Counted from the first letter of the stretch, positions 1 to 8,143 are shown. The stretch is 64,000 nucleotides of DNA from Methylohalomonas lacus (GCF_024808875.1 NZ_JANUCT010000003.1:124001-188000); one strand, 5' to 3'. The notes: generated from the sequence alone by a model not told the origin. Made by a program: numbers and translations.

Positions 1-1
1 C

Positions 2-1036
2 GGTGCAAAGACGCTGAGCATGGAACAACGGGATCCGATCAGCTACGACCGCCTGTTGTTGGCCACGGGATCCCACCCGGTGCGCCCACCCATCGACGGC
101 ATGGATCTGCCCGGCATTCACGCCTGCTGGACGCTGGAAGACGGCCGCAACATTGCCAAAAAGGCGAGGAAGGGTTCGAAAGTGGTGCTCATGGGCGCCG
201 GATTCATTGGCTGCATCGTGCTTGAGGCACTGGCCAAGCGGGGTGTCGACCTTACCGTGATCGAGATGGAAGATCGCATGGTACCGCGCATGATGAACCA
301 GACATCAGGCGGTTTGATCAAGAAATGGTGCGAGGCGCAGGGCGTTGCCGTGCATACTTCAACCCGGGTCGAGTCGATCGAGAAGGGTGGCCTGCTCGGC
401 GGCGGTGGTCTGCGGGTCAATCTCGACAACGGCGAGACACTCAAGGCGGATCTTGTCATTTCCGCGACTGGCGTGAAATCGAATATCCAGTTCCTGGACG
501 GCAGCGGCATCGAGACCGATACGGGTATTCTCGTCAATGATCATCTGCAGAGCAATGTTGACGGCATTTATGCGGCCGGCGATGTCTGTCAGGGCCGTGA
601 CTTCTCCACCGGTGAATACACCGTCCAGGCCATTCAGCCGACGGCCGCCGATCACGGTCGTATCGCGGCCATGAATATGGCCGGACACGATCTGAAACAT
701 CAGGGCAGCGTCAACATGAACGTGCTCGATACCATGGGGCTTATTTCCAGCTCCTATGGGTTATGGATGGGTGTCGACGGCGGCGATACGGCCGAATTGC
801 AGGATATCGAACGCTATCGCTATATCAGCCTGCAGTTCCAGGATGACATCATGGTCGGCGCCCAGGCGCTGGGACTGACCGAGCACGTCGGCGTACTGCG
901 TGGCTTGATTCAGACGCAGTTGCCGCTGGGCAAGTGGAAGGACCGGCTGATGCAGGATCCGACCCGCATCATGGAAGCCTATCTCGGCACCACCCAGGCC
1001 ATTGGCCACAACGCTGACGTCATGCTCAAGGCCTGA
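2..1036 (+). CDS. FAD/NAD(P)-dependent pyridine nucleotide oxidoreductase, C-terminal part (5' end outside window)
   Basis: The reading frame is open from base 2, so the gene begins upstream and its N-terminal FAD dinucleotide-binding motif is missing here. What remains starts with a segment ending in YDRLLLATGSHP, typical of the end of the first FAD half-domain. It continues with a complete NAD(P)-binding Rossmann motif (VVLMGAGFIG) and the second FAD motif (GIYAAGDVC). This is the layout of the nitrite-reductase/AIF-like oxidoreductase family. The next gene encodes a MoaD/ThiS-like protein ending in GG. Flavin oxidoreductase plus MoaD-like pairs are known beside tungsten aldehyde oxidoreductase genes, so this may be the reductase partner of such an enzyme lying upstream; that is inference. 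The family call is secure, the substrate is not known. Confidence 0.85.
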   Translation, partial: GAKTLSMEQRDPISYDRLLLATGSHPVRPPIDGMDLPGIHACWTLEDGRNIAKKARKGSKVVLMGAGFIGCIVLEALAKRGVDLTVIEMEDRMVPRMMNQTSGGLIKKWCEAQGVAVHTSTRVESIEKGGLLGGGGLRVNLDNGETLKADLVISATGVKSNIQFLDGSGIETDTGILVNDHLQSNVDGIYAAGDVCQGRDFSTGEYTVQAIQPTAADHGRIAAMNMAGHDLKHQGSVNMNVLDTMGLISSSYGLWMGVDGGDTAELQDIERYRYISLQFQDDIMVGAQALGLTEHVGVLRGLIQTQLPLGKWKDRLMQDPTRIMEAYLGTTQAIGHNADVMLKA

Positions 1037-1054
1037 CGTTTCATTTAAAAGCAG

Positions 1055-1206
1055 TCCGCGAATGAACGCGAATACACGCAAATAATTTGCAATGGGTTGG
1101 GTTGCTCATCTGACCATGCTTGTCCGGAATCGGCTATAACAATCCAGGTTCCCGTCTGCTTTTAATCCAGAGCGGTATTTGCGTATATTGTGCGTTCATT
1201 TGCGGA
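1055..1206. repeat. Small element with ~30-bp imperfect terminal inverted repeats (copy 1)
   Basis: The left arm (1055-1084) reads TCCGCGAATGAACGCGAAT onward and ends in CGCAAATA. The right arm (1176-1206) is its imperfect reverse complement. About 90 bp of unrelated sequence lies between them. A second copy with matching arms but a different interior lies at 59902-60077. No open reading frame fits inside. The structure resembles a MITE or another non-autonomous element. It fills most of the 183-bp gap between the oxidoreductase and the MoaD-like gene. Confidence 0.7.
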
Positions 1207-1219
1207 TATTTATTGATCA

Positions 1220-1477
1220 ATGACCATTCACATTAGCCTCAAGCTGTACGCATCACTCAGTGACTATCTTCCTGACGATGTCGAGGGCAATATCGTCCGT
1301 ATTGAACTCGACGATAGCGCGACACCGCACCAGGTCATTGACCGTTTCCGAGTCCCACGTCAGGAAGCGCACCTGGTGCTTCTGAATGGCGTTTACATCA
1401 AGCCGGAAGACCGCGACCAGTCCGCCTTCAACGATGGCGACACACTGGCCATCTGGCCGCCGGTAGCTGGCGGTTGA
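1220..1477 (+). CDS. MoaD/ThiS-family sulfur-carrier protein
   Basis: The product is an 85-residue ubiquitin-fold protein ending in PPVAGG. The terminal diglycine is adenylated and thiocarboxylated in this family so that it can deliver sulfur to molybdopterin (MoaD) or thiazole (ThiS). The N-terminus (ISLKLYASLSDYLP) and the segment DGDTLAIWPPVAGG fit MoaD better than ThiS. It follows a flavin oxidoreductase, while a canonical moaD-moaE pair lies at 26.2 kb, so this is a second, specialised copy. It may serve a tungsten or molybdenum enzyme encoded upstream of the window (inference). No clear Shine-Dalgarno sequence precedes the ATG. The stop codon overlaps a possible TTG start of the next frame. 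Confidence 0.8.
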   Translation: MTIHISLKLYASLSDYLPDDVEGNIVRIELDDSATPHQVIDRFRVPRQEAHLVLLNGVYIKPEDRDQSAFNDGDTLAIWPPVAGG

Positions 1478-1530
1478 GTCACCAGCAAGCAGCAAGCTCG
1501 TTAACTGCGAACATGAAACGTACCCGGACG

Positions 1531-1794
1531 ATGGCGTACACGCACGCCGAATTCAAACGCCTGCTGCCACACGCATTACAGAATCGTGACTACAGCGATC
1601 GCGGCAGGCAGATCGAGGCGAACGATAGTGGAACCCGCATTCTGATCCAGCTGGGCGATGAGTATGAACGACGCATCGCCTCGCTCAGCATGCCGGTATG
1701 CGACGTTACGCTGGAGCTGCAGGGCTTCAGTGACGACCAGGCTCAGGCCTTCCTGGACAAGTTCGATCGCACCTACCGGCGCGGTGGAGGGTGA
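1531..1794 (+). CDS. Small hypothetical protein
   Basis: I do not recognise this gene. The protein is about 87 residues from the ATG at 1531 (MAYTHAEFKRLLPHAL). ATG 1513 and a TTG at 1474, which would overlap the preceding stop as TTGA, are also possible starts. It is hydrophilic with no signal peptide or membrane segment. The middle (GTRILIQLGDEYERRIASLSMPVCDVTLELQGF) looks like a small alternating beta fold, and the tail is rich in Arg and Gly. It follows the MoaD-like gene closely on the same strand and is probably co-transcribed with it and with the flavin oxidoreductase. It may be a partner of that redox system. Function unknown. Confidence 0.55.
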   Translation: MAYTHAEFKRLLPHALQNRDYSDRGRQIEANDSGTRILIQLGDEYERRIASLSMPVCDVTLELQGFSDDQAQAFLDKFDRTYRRGGG

Positions 1795-2240
1795 CTGGTT
1801 GATTGGTGACTGGTGATTGGTGGTGATTGGCAAGGTCCGGCCCCTGTGGGAACGAATCAACCAACAGCGCGAAGCGCACCCTTATCTCTTCCCCCTTGAC
1901 GGGGGAAGTATGGATGGGGGTGTGGTTAGTAACTGGTTATTCGTGATTGGCAATGCTTGCCATTGTGGGAGCGCATTGACCAATAGCGCGCAGCGCCACC
2001 TTCTTCTTCCCCCTTGATGGGGGAAGGTACGGATGGGGGTGAATTAAACATCCTCGATAATTCAACCACCCCCACCCTGACCCTCCCCCATCAAGGGGGA
2101 GGGAATGGAATGTGGCTGGTAGTTGGTTAACTAGTTAATTGGTTATTGAAATTGAATTTTTCCCTTGACACCTGAACGGTATCGGTCACGCTTTTCCAAT
2201 CACCAATCACCAATCACCAATCACCAATCACCAATCACCA
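1795..2240. repeat. Intergenic repeat region bordered by inverted GGTGATTGG / CCAATCACC runs
   Basis: There is no gene here. The left border (1795-1837) has several copies of TGATTGG or TGACTGG. The right border (2195-2239) has about seven tandem copies of the complementary CAATCAC heptamer. Inside is an imperfect tandem duplication of about 118 bp. Each half carries a hairpin of CTTCCCCC, a 5-base loop and GGGGGAAG (1888-1908 and 2006-2026). A third G/C-run hairpin in inverted orientation lies at 2092-2112. The right border shares GGTCACGCTNTTCNCAATC with the spacer at 35.4 kb. The two flanking genes converge, so hairpins here could also end transcription. Confidence 0.75.
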
Positions 2241-2242
2241 GC

Positions 2243-4393
2243 CTACAGCCGCCAGGCATGGAATTTCTGGATCAGCTTTAGCAATCCCTGCGGCGCATGC
2301 GCGCGCTTCCATTCGCCGGCGGCGAACTTGTTGGCTTCCATCATGGTCGGGTAGGCGTGGATGGTGCCGAGGATCTTGTTGAGACCCAGGCCGTGGCGCA
2401 TGGCCAGTACATATTCTGCAATCAGCTCGCCGGCCTGGGCGTTGACGATGGTGACGCCCAGAATACGATCGGAACCCCTGGCGGTCAGTACCTTGATGAA
2501 GCCCTGATCGATGCCTTCGGTAATGGCTCGATCCAGTTCGCTGATATCGTAGCGTGTTACTTCGTAATCAATGCCCTGTTCGTCGGCTTCCTTTTCATTG
2601 AGACCGACGCGGGCGAGTTCGGGCGCGGTGAACGTCGCGGCAGGAATCACGCTGTAGTCGGCCCTGAATTTTTTCGCGAAACCGAACAGCGCGTTGACGG
2701 CGGCAAACCAGGCCTGGTGCGCAGCAACGTGGGTGAACTGATAGGGACCGGCAACGTCGCCGCAGGCGTAGATGTTGGGGTAGCGCGTCTGCAGGTAGTC
2801 GTTCAGAACCAGAGTGCCGTTGTCGCGTGTTTCGATATCGAGCGATTCCAGATCCAGGCCCTCGGTGTTGCCCTGGCGGCCTACAGCGACCAGTACTTGG
2901 TCGAATTCAATGCGCTGTTCACTATCGTTGCTCTGCGTATGAAGCACCCGAGCGGCCTCTTCCCGCGTGAATTGTTTTGCCTTGTGGCTCAGCAGCAGAT
3001 TGACGCCATCGGCCTGCAACGCTTGCCGCACGGCTTCGGCGGCTTCGGTATCCTCGCGTGGTAAAAGCTGTGGCGCCATTTCCACCAGCGTGACGCTGCT
3101 GCCGAGTCGGGCGAAACTCTGTGCCAGTTCACAGCCGATCGGACCGCCGCCGAGCACGAGCAGGCGTTGAGGTTTTTCCGCCAGCTGCCAGAGGTTGTCC
3201 GAGGTCAGATAATCGGTTTCCTCGATGCCGGGAATCGGTGGTACGGCCGGTCGGCCGCCGGTCGCAATAATGATGCTGCGTGCCGTCAGCCGTTCGCTGG
3301 TACCGTCGCGGCTGATTTCGACTTCCCAGGGTGACACCAGGCGGGCGTTGCCGCGACGGCAGTCGACACCAAGTTCGGAATAACGCTCGACCGAATCGTG
3401 TGGCGCGATTTGGCCGATCACGTCGCGGATGCGCTGCATGACTGCCGGGAAGTCGACACTGACATTTTCCGGCAGCCGCACACCATACTGATCCGCCTGC
3501 TTCAGTTCGTGTACCTGCCGGGCACTGCGAATCAGGGTTTTCGACGGTACACAGCCGGTATTCAGGCAGTCACCGCCCATCTTGTCGCGTTCGATCAGCG
3601 TGACGCCGGCTTTTACGGCCGCGGCGATATAGGCACTGACCAGACCGGCGGATCCGGCGCCGATGACAATCAGGTTGCGATCAAAATGCCGGGGTTTTTG
3701 CCAGCCGCGGTAAACACGCCGGTGCTGGATGAGATTAATGATGCCACGCGCGATCCAGGGGAAGATGCCGAGCAATACGAAGGCACCGATCAGTTCGATT
3801 GACAGCAGATCGCCAGTGCTCTGGATTTGTGCGATCTGTGTGCCGGCGTTGACGTAAACGATCGTGCCGGCGAGCATGCCGACCTGACTGACCCAGTAAA
3901 ATGTCCAGGTCTTGATCGGTGTCAGCGCCATGACGATATTGATGATGAAGAACGGAAATGCCGGCACCAGCCGCAGCGTGAACAGGTACAGTGCGCCGTC
4001 CTTGGCAACGCCCTCATTGATTTTTTTTAGTCGCTGGCCGAATTTCTCCTGCACGCTGTCGCGGAATAGATAGCGCGCTATCAGAAAGGCCAGCGTCGCA
4101 CCGATGCTGGAGGCGAATGACACCAGCAGAACGCCGGTAGCCAGGCCGAACAGGGCACCGGCCGCCAGGGTCATGATCGCCGCACCCGGCAACGACGCCG
4201 CGGTAATAATGACATAGCCGAGGAAAAAACCACCCAGCACCAGCAGTGGCCGGGCATCGGCATAGGCGCGGAATTCATCCAGCCGCGACTTCAGGTACTC
4301 CAGTGTCAGCAGTTCGTCGAGGCCGAAGTAAAAGTAGCCAAGCACAACGGCCGCGATAATCAATATCAATAGCCAGGTCTTGCCTGATTTCAT
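2243..4393 (-). CDS. TVP38/TMEM64 membrane domain fused to a MerA/Lpd-like disulfide oxidoreductase
   Basis: The 716-residue protein joins two families. Residues about 1-235 form a TVP38/SNARE-associated (DedA-like) membrane domain with several hydrophobic helices, starting with LLILIIAAVVLGYFYFG. Residues about 240-716 are a complete class I pyridine nucleotide-disulfide oxidoreductase. That part has the FAD motif GAGSAG at 245-250, redox cysteines C276 and C281 (CLNTGC), an NAD-binding GGGPIGCELAQ and a C-terminal HAYPTMMEA active-site His. Such enzymes include mercuric reductase and dihydrolipoamide dehydrogenase. MerA-type C-terminal vicinal cysteines are absent, so mercury reduction is unlikely. 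The start at 4393 has GGAG eight or so bases upstream; an in-frame upstream start (4465) would overlap the preceding gene. It is last in the arsM operon, so a role in arsenic or thiol redox at the membrane is inferred. Confidence 0.88.
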   Translation of the reverse strand: MKSGKTWLLILIIAAVVLGYFYFGLDELLTLEYLKSRLDEFRAYADARPLLVLGGFFLGYVIITAASLPGAAIMTLAAGALFGLATGVLLVSFASSIGATLAFLIARYLFRDSVQEKFGQRLKKINEGVAKDGALYLFTLRLVPAFPFFIINIVMALTPIKTWTFYWVSQVGMLAGTIVYVNAGTQIAQIQSTGDLLSIELIGAFVLLGIFPWIARGIINLIQHRRVYRGWQKPRHFDRNLIVIGAGSAGLVSAYIAAAVKAGVTLIERDKMGGDCLNTGCVPSKTLIRSARQVHELKQADQYGVRLPENVSVDFPAVMQRIRDVIGQIAPHDSVERYSELGVDCRRGNARLVSPWEVEISRDGTSERLTARSIIIATGGRPAVPPIPGIEETDYLTSDNLWQLAEKPQRLLVLGGGPIGCELAQSFARLGSSVTLVEMAPQLLPREDTEAAEAVRQALQADGVNLLLSHKAKQFTREEAARVLHTQSNDSEQRIEFDQVLVAVGRQGNTEGLDLESLDIETRDNGTLVLNDYLQTRYPNIYACGDVAGPYQFTHVAAHQAWFAAVNALFGFAKKFRADYSVIPAATFTAPELARVGLNEKEADEQGIDYEVTRYDISELDRAITEGIDQGFIKVLTARGSDRILGVTIVNAQAGELIAEYVLAMRHGLGLNKILGTIHAYPTMMEANKFAAGEWKRAHAPQGLLKLIQKFHAWRL

Positions 4394-4427
4394 GCTGTAG
4401 TCAGCTCCGGTTTTTTGGCTGGGTTGT

Positions 4428-5357
4428 TCAGGAGGGTGAATGCGCCTGGCTGCAGGAGGCGCCATAGCGGAAGCAGCTGAAGCAGCGGTGATGGCTCAGC
4501 ATCACGGTTTCACGCAGGCTCTCGCTCAGGCTTGAACCCAGGTCATAGTCCGGATCATCGTCGACCAGGGTGCAGGCATACACGCGCATGCAACCGCGGT
4601 CCTTGACGATCATGCGGCTGTAGGCGCACATGAAATCGGCGCGGCTGGCTGCAGTATGGTAAGTGGTCATGCAGTGTTCGGTAATGGCCGGTGTATCGAT
4701 TTGGTCGCCCGGCAGGCCGAAGTCGGGGAACCAGATGATATTCAGATCCTCGGGCAGGCCGTGTTCACGGAATATACGGCGGAAAGCGGCGGCGACTGCC
4801 GCGGAGTCCTCATCCGGTGACCATTGCCGCGCTACCGAGACCCGGAACCCCATGTTATGCAGCATGGCCATGCCGCGCAGCGCCGCGGCAAAGTTGCCGC
4901 GACCGCGGCCGGCGTCGTGGCGCTCGGCATCGGGGAAGTCGAGGCTGATGCGAAAGTCCACCGGATGGTTGGCCCTGAGCAGCGGTTCGATCTGGTCGAT
5001 ACGGTGCTGCAATGGTCGGGTGCCGTTGGTCAGTACCAGGCAGGGCGCGTGTGCCGCGGCGTATTCCAGAATGGCGGGAAACTCGCGTGCCAGGAACGGC
5101 TCGCCGCCGGTGAACGACAACTGGCTGGCACCGAGTGCGAAGGCTTCGTCGATGTAGGGCTGCACATCAGCGAATTTGACCAGTTGCAGCCGGGTGTCAC
5201 CGGGTTTCGAGCCTTCGAGACAGAACGGGCAGGCAAGGTTGCAGGCGGTACCGGTGTGTATCCACAACTCGTCCAGGCGTTGCGTCCGGATGTAACCGCG
5301 CGGCTGACCGTCCGGCGTATACAGCCAGTGTGGTGATTTTTCCATTATCGCCGACAT
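4428..5357 (-). CDS. Radical SAM protein of an arsenic operon
   Basis: The 309-residue enzyme has the radical SAM motif CxxxCxxC at C39, C43 and C46 (CNLACPFC), followed by a GGEPF SAM-binding motif in LSFTGGEPFLAREF. It should bind a [4Fe-4S] cluster and cleave SAM to a 5'-deoxyadenosyl radical. Further cysteines in GCMRVYAC and C292, C295 and C302 near the C-terminus suggest an auxiliary cluster, as in short SPASM/twitch proteins, or a metalloid site. It starts 3 bp after the arsM stop, and the fused oxidoreductase follows, so the three genes form an operon. Radical SAM enzymes beside arsM make arsenosugars (ArsS) or arsinothricin (ArsL), but the sequence is not obviously either. The product is unknown; an organoarsenical is the best guess. 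Confidence 0.82.
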   Translation of the reverse strand: MSAIMEKSPHWLYTPDGQPRGYIRTQRLDELWIHTGTACNLACPFCLEGSKPGDTRLQLVKFADVQPYIDEAFALGASQLSFTGGEPFLAREFPAILEYAAAHAPCLVLTNGTRPLQHRIDQIEPLLRANHPVDFRISLDFPDAERHDAGRGRGNFAAALRGMAMLHNMGFRVSVARQWSPDEDSAAVAAAFRRIFREHGLPEDLNIIWFPDFGLPGDQIDTPAITEHCMTTYHTAASRADFMCAYSRMIVKDRGCMRVYACTLVDDDPDYDLGSSLSESLRETVMLSHHRCFSCFRYGASCSQAHSPS

Positions 5358-5360
5358 GGC

Positions 5361-6398
5361 TTAGCAGCAACCCGACTGGCTGGATTCGTCGTCGCTGAAC
5401 GGCAGGTTGATACCGCAGCCCGGGAAGATACCGTGATGAGTGGAGAAATCACCGATGAATTCGAAATACGGTGCGAACCGGCTCTCGGCCAGCATGCGCC
5501 AGGTATTGCCGCACACGGGGAATACCCGGCCGCGCTCGATGTGGTGGTGATTGTCGAGTACGAAGGTATGCGGGTAGTGCTCGATGCCACCCTTGTAGAT
5601 CACCGCCTGGCCGTAATCTTCGCAGGCCGGTTCCAGGTTATCGATTTTAAACAACCGGTAGGTGGCGGAATAGAACTTTGCCGGCGCCAGCCGCGCGGCG
5701 ATGGCATCGTTGTCGATGCTCAGCGGCCGGTCCTCGACCAGTCGCGGATCGGCAAAGCCGGTCGTTTTCGCCAGGTTCAGGAAATCGTTCCAGTACAGGG
5801 CGCCGGCCAGGCATTCGCCGTACAGCACCGGGTCCTCGCGCAGCGCCGGATCGATGCGCCGGTCGCAGTAGACATCGGAAAAATAGAATTCGCCGCCGGG
5901 CTTCAATACCCGGTAGACCTCGCGCAGCACCTTTTCCTTGTCCGGGCTGAGGTTGATGACGCAGTTGGAAACGACGATATCGAAACTGTCGTCCGCCAGG
6001 TTCAGCTGGTCCAGCTGTTCGATGTAGCCTTCCAGAAACTCGACCGTATTATTGCGGAAACCGAACTGCTGGCGATGATAGTCCTGGTGGCGGCGGGCAA
6101 TCGCCAGCTGCTCGGGCGTCATGTCGACGCCGACCACGCGGCCGGACGCGCCCGCCAGCCAGGCGAGCAGGTAACAGTCACGGCCGCTGCCGCTACCGAG
6201 ATCGAGGATGGAAGTACTTTCCAGCAGTGGCGGGGCCACCAGGCCGCAGCCGTAATAATGGCTGACTACCTCGTCGTGTAACTGGCTCAGGCCCGGCTTC
6301 AGCCAGTCGGGCGGCGCCTGGTCACAGCAGGCGTTGGTCTGCAGATCCTGGCTGCCGGTCAGGGCCTTGCCGTAGTAGTCTTGAACTTCACTGTGCAT
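5361..6398 (-). CDS. arsM: Arsenite S-adenosylmethyltransferase
   Basis: The 345-residue protein is a class I SAM methyltransferase with motif I DLGSGSGRD at 66-74. It has the cysteines that bind As(III) in ArsM: C51 in YYGCG, C146 in VSNCVINLSPDK and C196 in GECLAGALYW. The 50-residue spacing between the last two matches the known family. Extra CC pairs lie at 24-25 and at the C-terminus. The long C-terminal domain (FPVCGNTWRM, FEFIGDFSTHHGIFPGCG) is typical of the ~350-residue bacterial ArsM. The enzyme methylates trivalent arsenic stepwise in the cytoplasm. It is the first gene of a three-gene operon with a radical SAM protein and a membrane/oxidoreductase fusion. No ArsR-type repressor or arsenite pump is nearby. 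Confidence 0.93.
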   Translation of the reverse strand: MHSEVQDYYGKALTGSQDLQTNACCDQAPPDWLKPGLSQLHDEVVSHYYGCGLVAPPLLESTSILDLGSGSGRDCYLLAWLAGASGRVVGVDMTPEQLAIARRHQDYHRQQFGFRNNTVEFLEGYIEQLDQLNLADDSFDIVVSNCVINLSPDKEKVLREVYRVLKPGGEFYFSDVYCDRRIDPALREDPVLYGECLAGALYWNDFLNLAKTTGFADPRLVEDRPLSIDNDAIAARLAPAKFYSATYRLFKIDNLEPACEDYGQAVIYKGGIEHYPHTFVLDNHHHIERGRVFPVCGNTWRMLAESRFAPYFEFIGDFSTHHGIFPGCGINLPFSDDESSQSGCC

Positions 6399-6625
6399 GG
6401 TTACTTGTCCCCGGGCGCGGAAATAATGGGCTGTTTCTACCCCGCTTTAACGCGGGCAACAGACTATTGGATGCGTATAACCCCGTTCTGTTACGCAACG
6501 ATACTGAATCGTCGCGCCATTTGTCGTAAAAATTGTAGAAAAAAGCTCGCGGACGACCGACAACCGTTAAGGGGTTAGGGGGAATAACGGTTGCGGGGGA
6601 GGGCCGCCCGCGAGGGATCGGCTGA

Positions 6626-7048
6626 TCAGCTAAAGTGTTTTTTCAGGGCATCCAGCAGCGCCTTGTAGATCGGGTCACAAAACTCGGCGACACCGCCGCC
6701 GCTGTCTTCCCAGGAGGACGTCCACAGCACGAAGGTCTGGTTGCCGTCGGTGACTGGAAAAACCTGCACCTCACCGACGTAGCCGCTGACATTGTCGCTG
6801 GAAACGGCTTCGGGACCGTCATCGATGCTGTAGCGCACGACCCGGTTCTGGTCGTCCAGCGCCAGCAGGGTTTCATGAAACGCGTTGTTCAGAACCCGCT
6901 TGGCGCCAATCTGGGTGCCGGGCAGCTTGTTGCCGGCATCACAGCTTTCGATAACACCGCTGGCCCAGGACATATCGTGAAAATCCCTGAGCTTCGCCCA
7001 GACCTTGTCGATCGGCGCGGGAATGACGGTGGAATTGTAACAACTCAT
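6626..7048 (-). CDS. SRPBCC (START/polyketide cyclase-like) family protein
   Basis: The 140-residue protein has the helix-grip START/SRPBCC pattern. It begins with NSTVIPAPIDKVWAKLRDF, has a central TQIGAKRVL and LDDQNRVVRYSID, and ends with an amphipathic helix (YKALLDALKKHF). These small proteins bind hydrophobic ligands in a deep cavity. It is the third gene of a run transcribed from 8.1 kb behind a CMD-family gene and a DoxX gene, with a TetR operator in front. The setting suggests handling of a small hydrophobic or electrophilic compound. The ligand cannot be told from the sequence. Confidence 0.8.
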   Translation of the reverse strand: MSCYNSTVIPAPIDKVWAKLRDFHDMSWASGVIESCDAGNKLPGTQIGAKRVLNNAFHETLLALDDQNRVVRYSIDDGPEAVSSDNVSGYVGEVQVFPVTDGNQTFVLWTSSWEDSGGGVAEFCDPIYKALLDALKKHFS

Positions 7049-7094
7049 AATGTCGCTCCTTATTCGTTTTTGATTGCTTGAAGAAAGACGCTGT

Positions 7095-7490
7095 TCAATG
7101 CTTGACGGTCAGCAGCGTGTCCTGGTCGCGTAGCAGGTACAGAGCGATACAGGCTGCCAGCATCGGCCAGGCGGCGAAGAACAGCAGGCTGTCCCACGGT
7201 TGCAGGTATTTGCCGAAGCTGGCGAAGGTCGATACGCCGTGCAGCAGCAGGACTAGTCCATAGGTCCAGCGCTTGAACAGGCCGATGACAAAGGCGATGA
7301 CCAGCGCGAGCTCCGCCAGGCCGACGGCCAGCATGATCGACTGTGCATTGGCGATGCCGTAGAAACCAGCGAAGACCTGCGCGGCGTGATCGGGATTGAC
7401 GAACTTGTCCAGCGTCCACATCAGCATGACGATGAACACGCCGAGCCGGAGCAAGAGCAAGCTGATTTTCAGACGTTCTGTGTCAGGCAT
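7095..7490 (-). CDS. DoxX-family integral membrane protein
   Basis: The product is about 131 residues with four hydrophobic helices and the DoxX/YphA-type start LLRLGVFIVMLMWTLDKFVNPDHAAQVF. The start at 7490 (MPDTERLKIS) is preferred because longer frames run into the preceding gene, whose stop is only 23 bp upstream. DoxX-type proteins sit in the inner membrane and are often linked to quinone- or thiol-dependent redox reactions, but no activity can be assigned here. It is the middle gene of the CMD-DoxX-SRPBCC operon. Confidence 0.82.
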   Translation of the reverse strand: MPDTERLKISLLLLRLGVFIVMLMWTLDKFVNPDHAAQVFAGFYGIANAQSIMLAVGLAELALVIAFVIGLFKRWTYGLVLLLHGVSTFASFGKYLQPWDSLLFFAAWPMLAACIALYLLRDQDTLLTVKH

Positions 7491-7513
7491 GGGGTAGGTC
7501 TCCCTGGATGCGT

Positions 7514-8101
7514 TCAGGCGGCGCTGCTGTGCGGATCGTTCCATGTACGGCCGGCAAACAGGCTGTCGACCTCGGTATGGAACAGGTGATTGGTGTAGTT
7601 GCTGAGCGTTTTCACGGCTTGTGCCAGCACGATGTCGAGGATATGCCGCTCGCTGAAACCGGCGTCCAGGAACGCCTGTGCATCCGCCGACGTGGGCCGG
7701 CCGCGGGTCTCGACCATGATGGCGGTAAAGCGGGCGAGCGCCGCCAGTCTGGGATCCGGGATCGTTTCATAATTGCGAACGGCATCGGTGACCACGCCGG
7801 GGACGCCGGACTGCTTGTCCGCCAGAAAGCTGTGTGCGGCCATGCAGTAATGGCAGCCGTTTTCGCGGCTGATGACCAGGAATACAACTTCCTGTTCGGC
7901 CGGCGCGAAAACCGAGTTCTCGCGAAACTGCTGGTAGCCGTGCAGATAGGTGTCGAGCAGCCCCGGGCTGTTGGCCATGGCCTGGTACATGTGCGGAACA
8001 AAACCCACTTGTGATTCGGCCTTGTCCAGCGCGGCCCTGGCGTCACCTTCGGCGGCCTCCGGGCTGACGGGTGCGAGGCTTGTTCGGTAAGGGGTTGTCA
8101 T
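7514..8101 (-). CDS. Carboxymuconolactone decarboxylase / AhpD-like peroxidase-family protein
   Basis: The 195-residue protein contains an AhpD-like domain with the paired-cysteine signature ENGCHYCMAAHSFLA: a CxxC followed by His. In AhpD-like enzymes this CxxC reduces peroxides or serves as a thiol relay. The N-terminal part (LDKAESQVGFVPHMYQAMANSPGLLDTYLHGYQQF) matches the peroxidase-related uncharacterised subgroup. It is the first gene of the operon, and a 14-bp palindrome almost identical to one before the tetR gene lies 43 bp upstream of its start. A role in oxidative or electrophile stress under TetR control is inferred. Confidence 0.85.
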   Translation of the reverse strand: MTTPYRTSLAPVSPEAAEGDARAALDKAESQVGFVPHMYQAMANSPGLLDTYLHGYQQFRENSVFAPAEQEVVFLVISRENGCHYCMAAHSFLADKQSGVPGVVTDAVRNYETIPDPRLAALARFTAIMVETRGRPTSADAQAFLDAGFSERHILDIVLAQAVKTLSNYTNHLFHTEVDSLFAGRTWNDPHSSAA

Positions 8102-8143
8102 TACTGCTCCTTCTGTCTTCAGGTTGTCATGGACTCGAATTCA

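Noticed and set aside
2195-2240. CAATCAC heptamer run as a CRISPR or telomere-like repeat
   Set aside because: The unit is only 7 bp and the run about 45 bp. It is a simple tandem repeat at the border of an intergenic spacer.
4428-5357. Naming the radical SAM protein ArsS or ArsL
   Set aside because: The visible cysteine arrangement and sequence around CNLACPFC do not let me assign it to either family without a database comparison.
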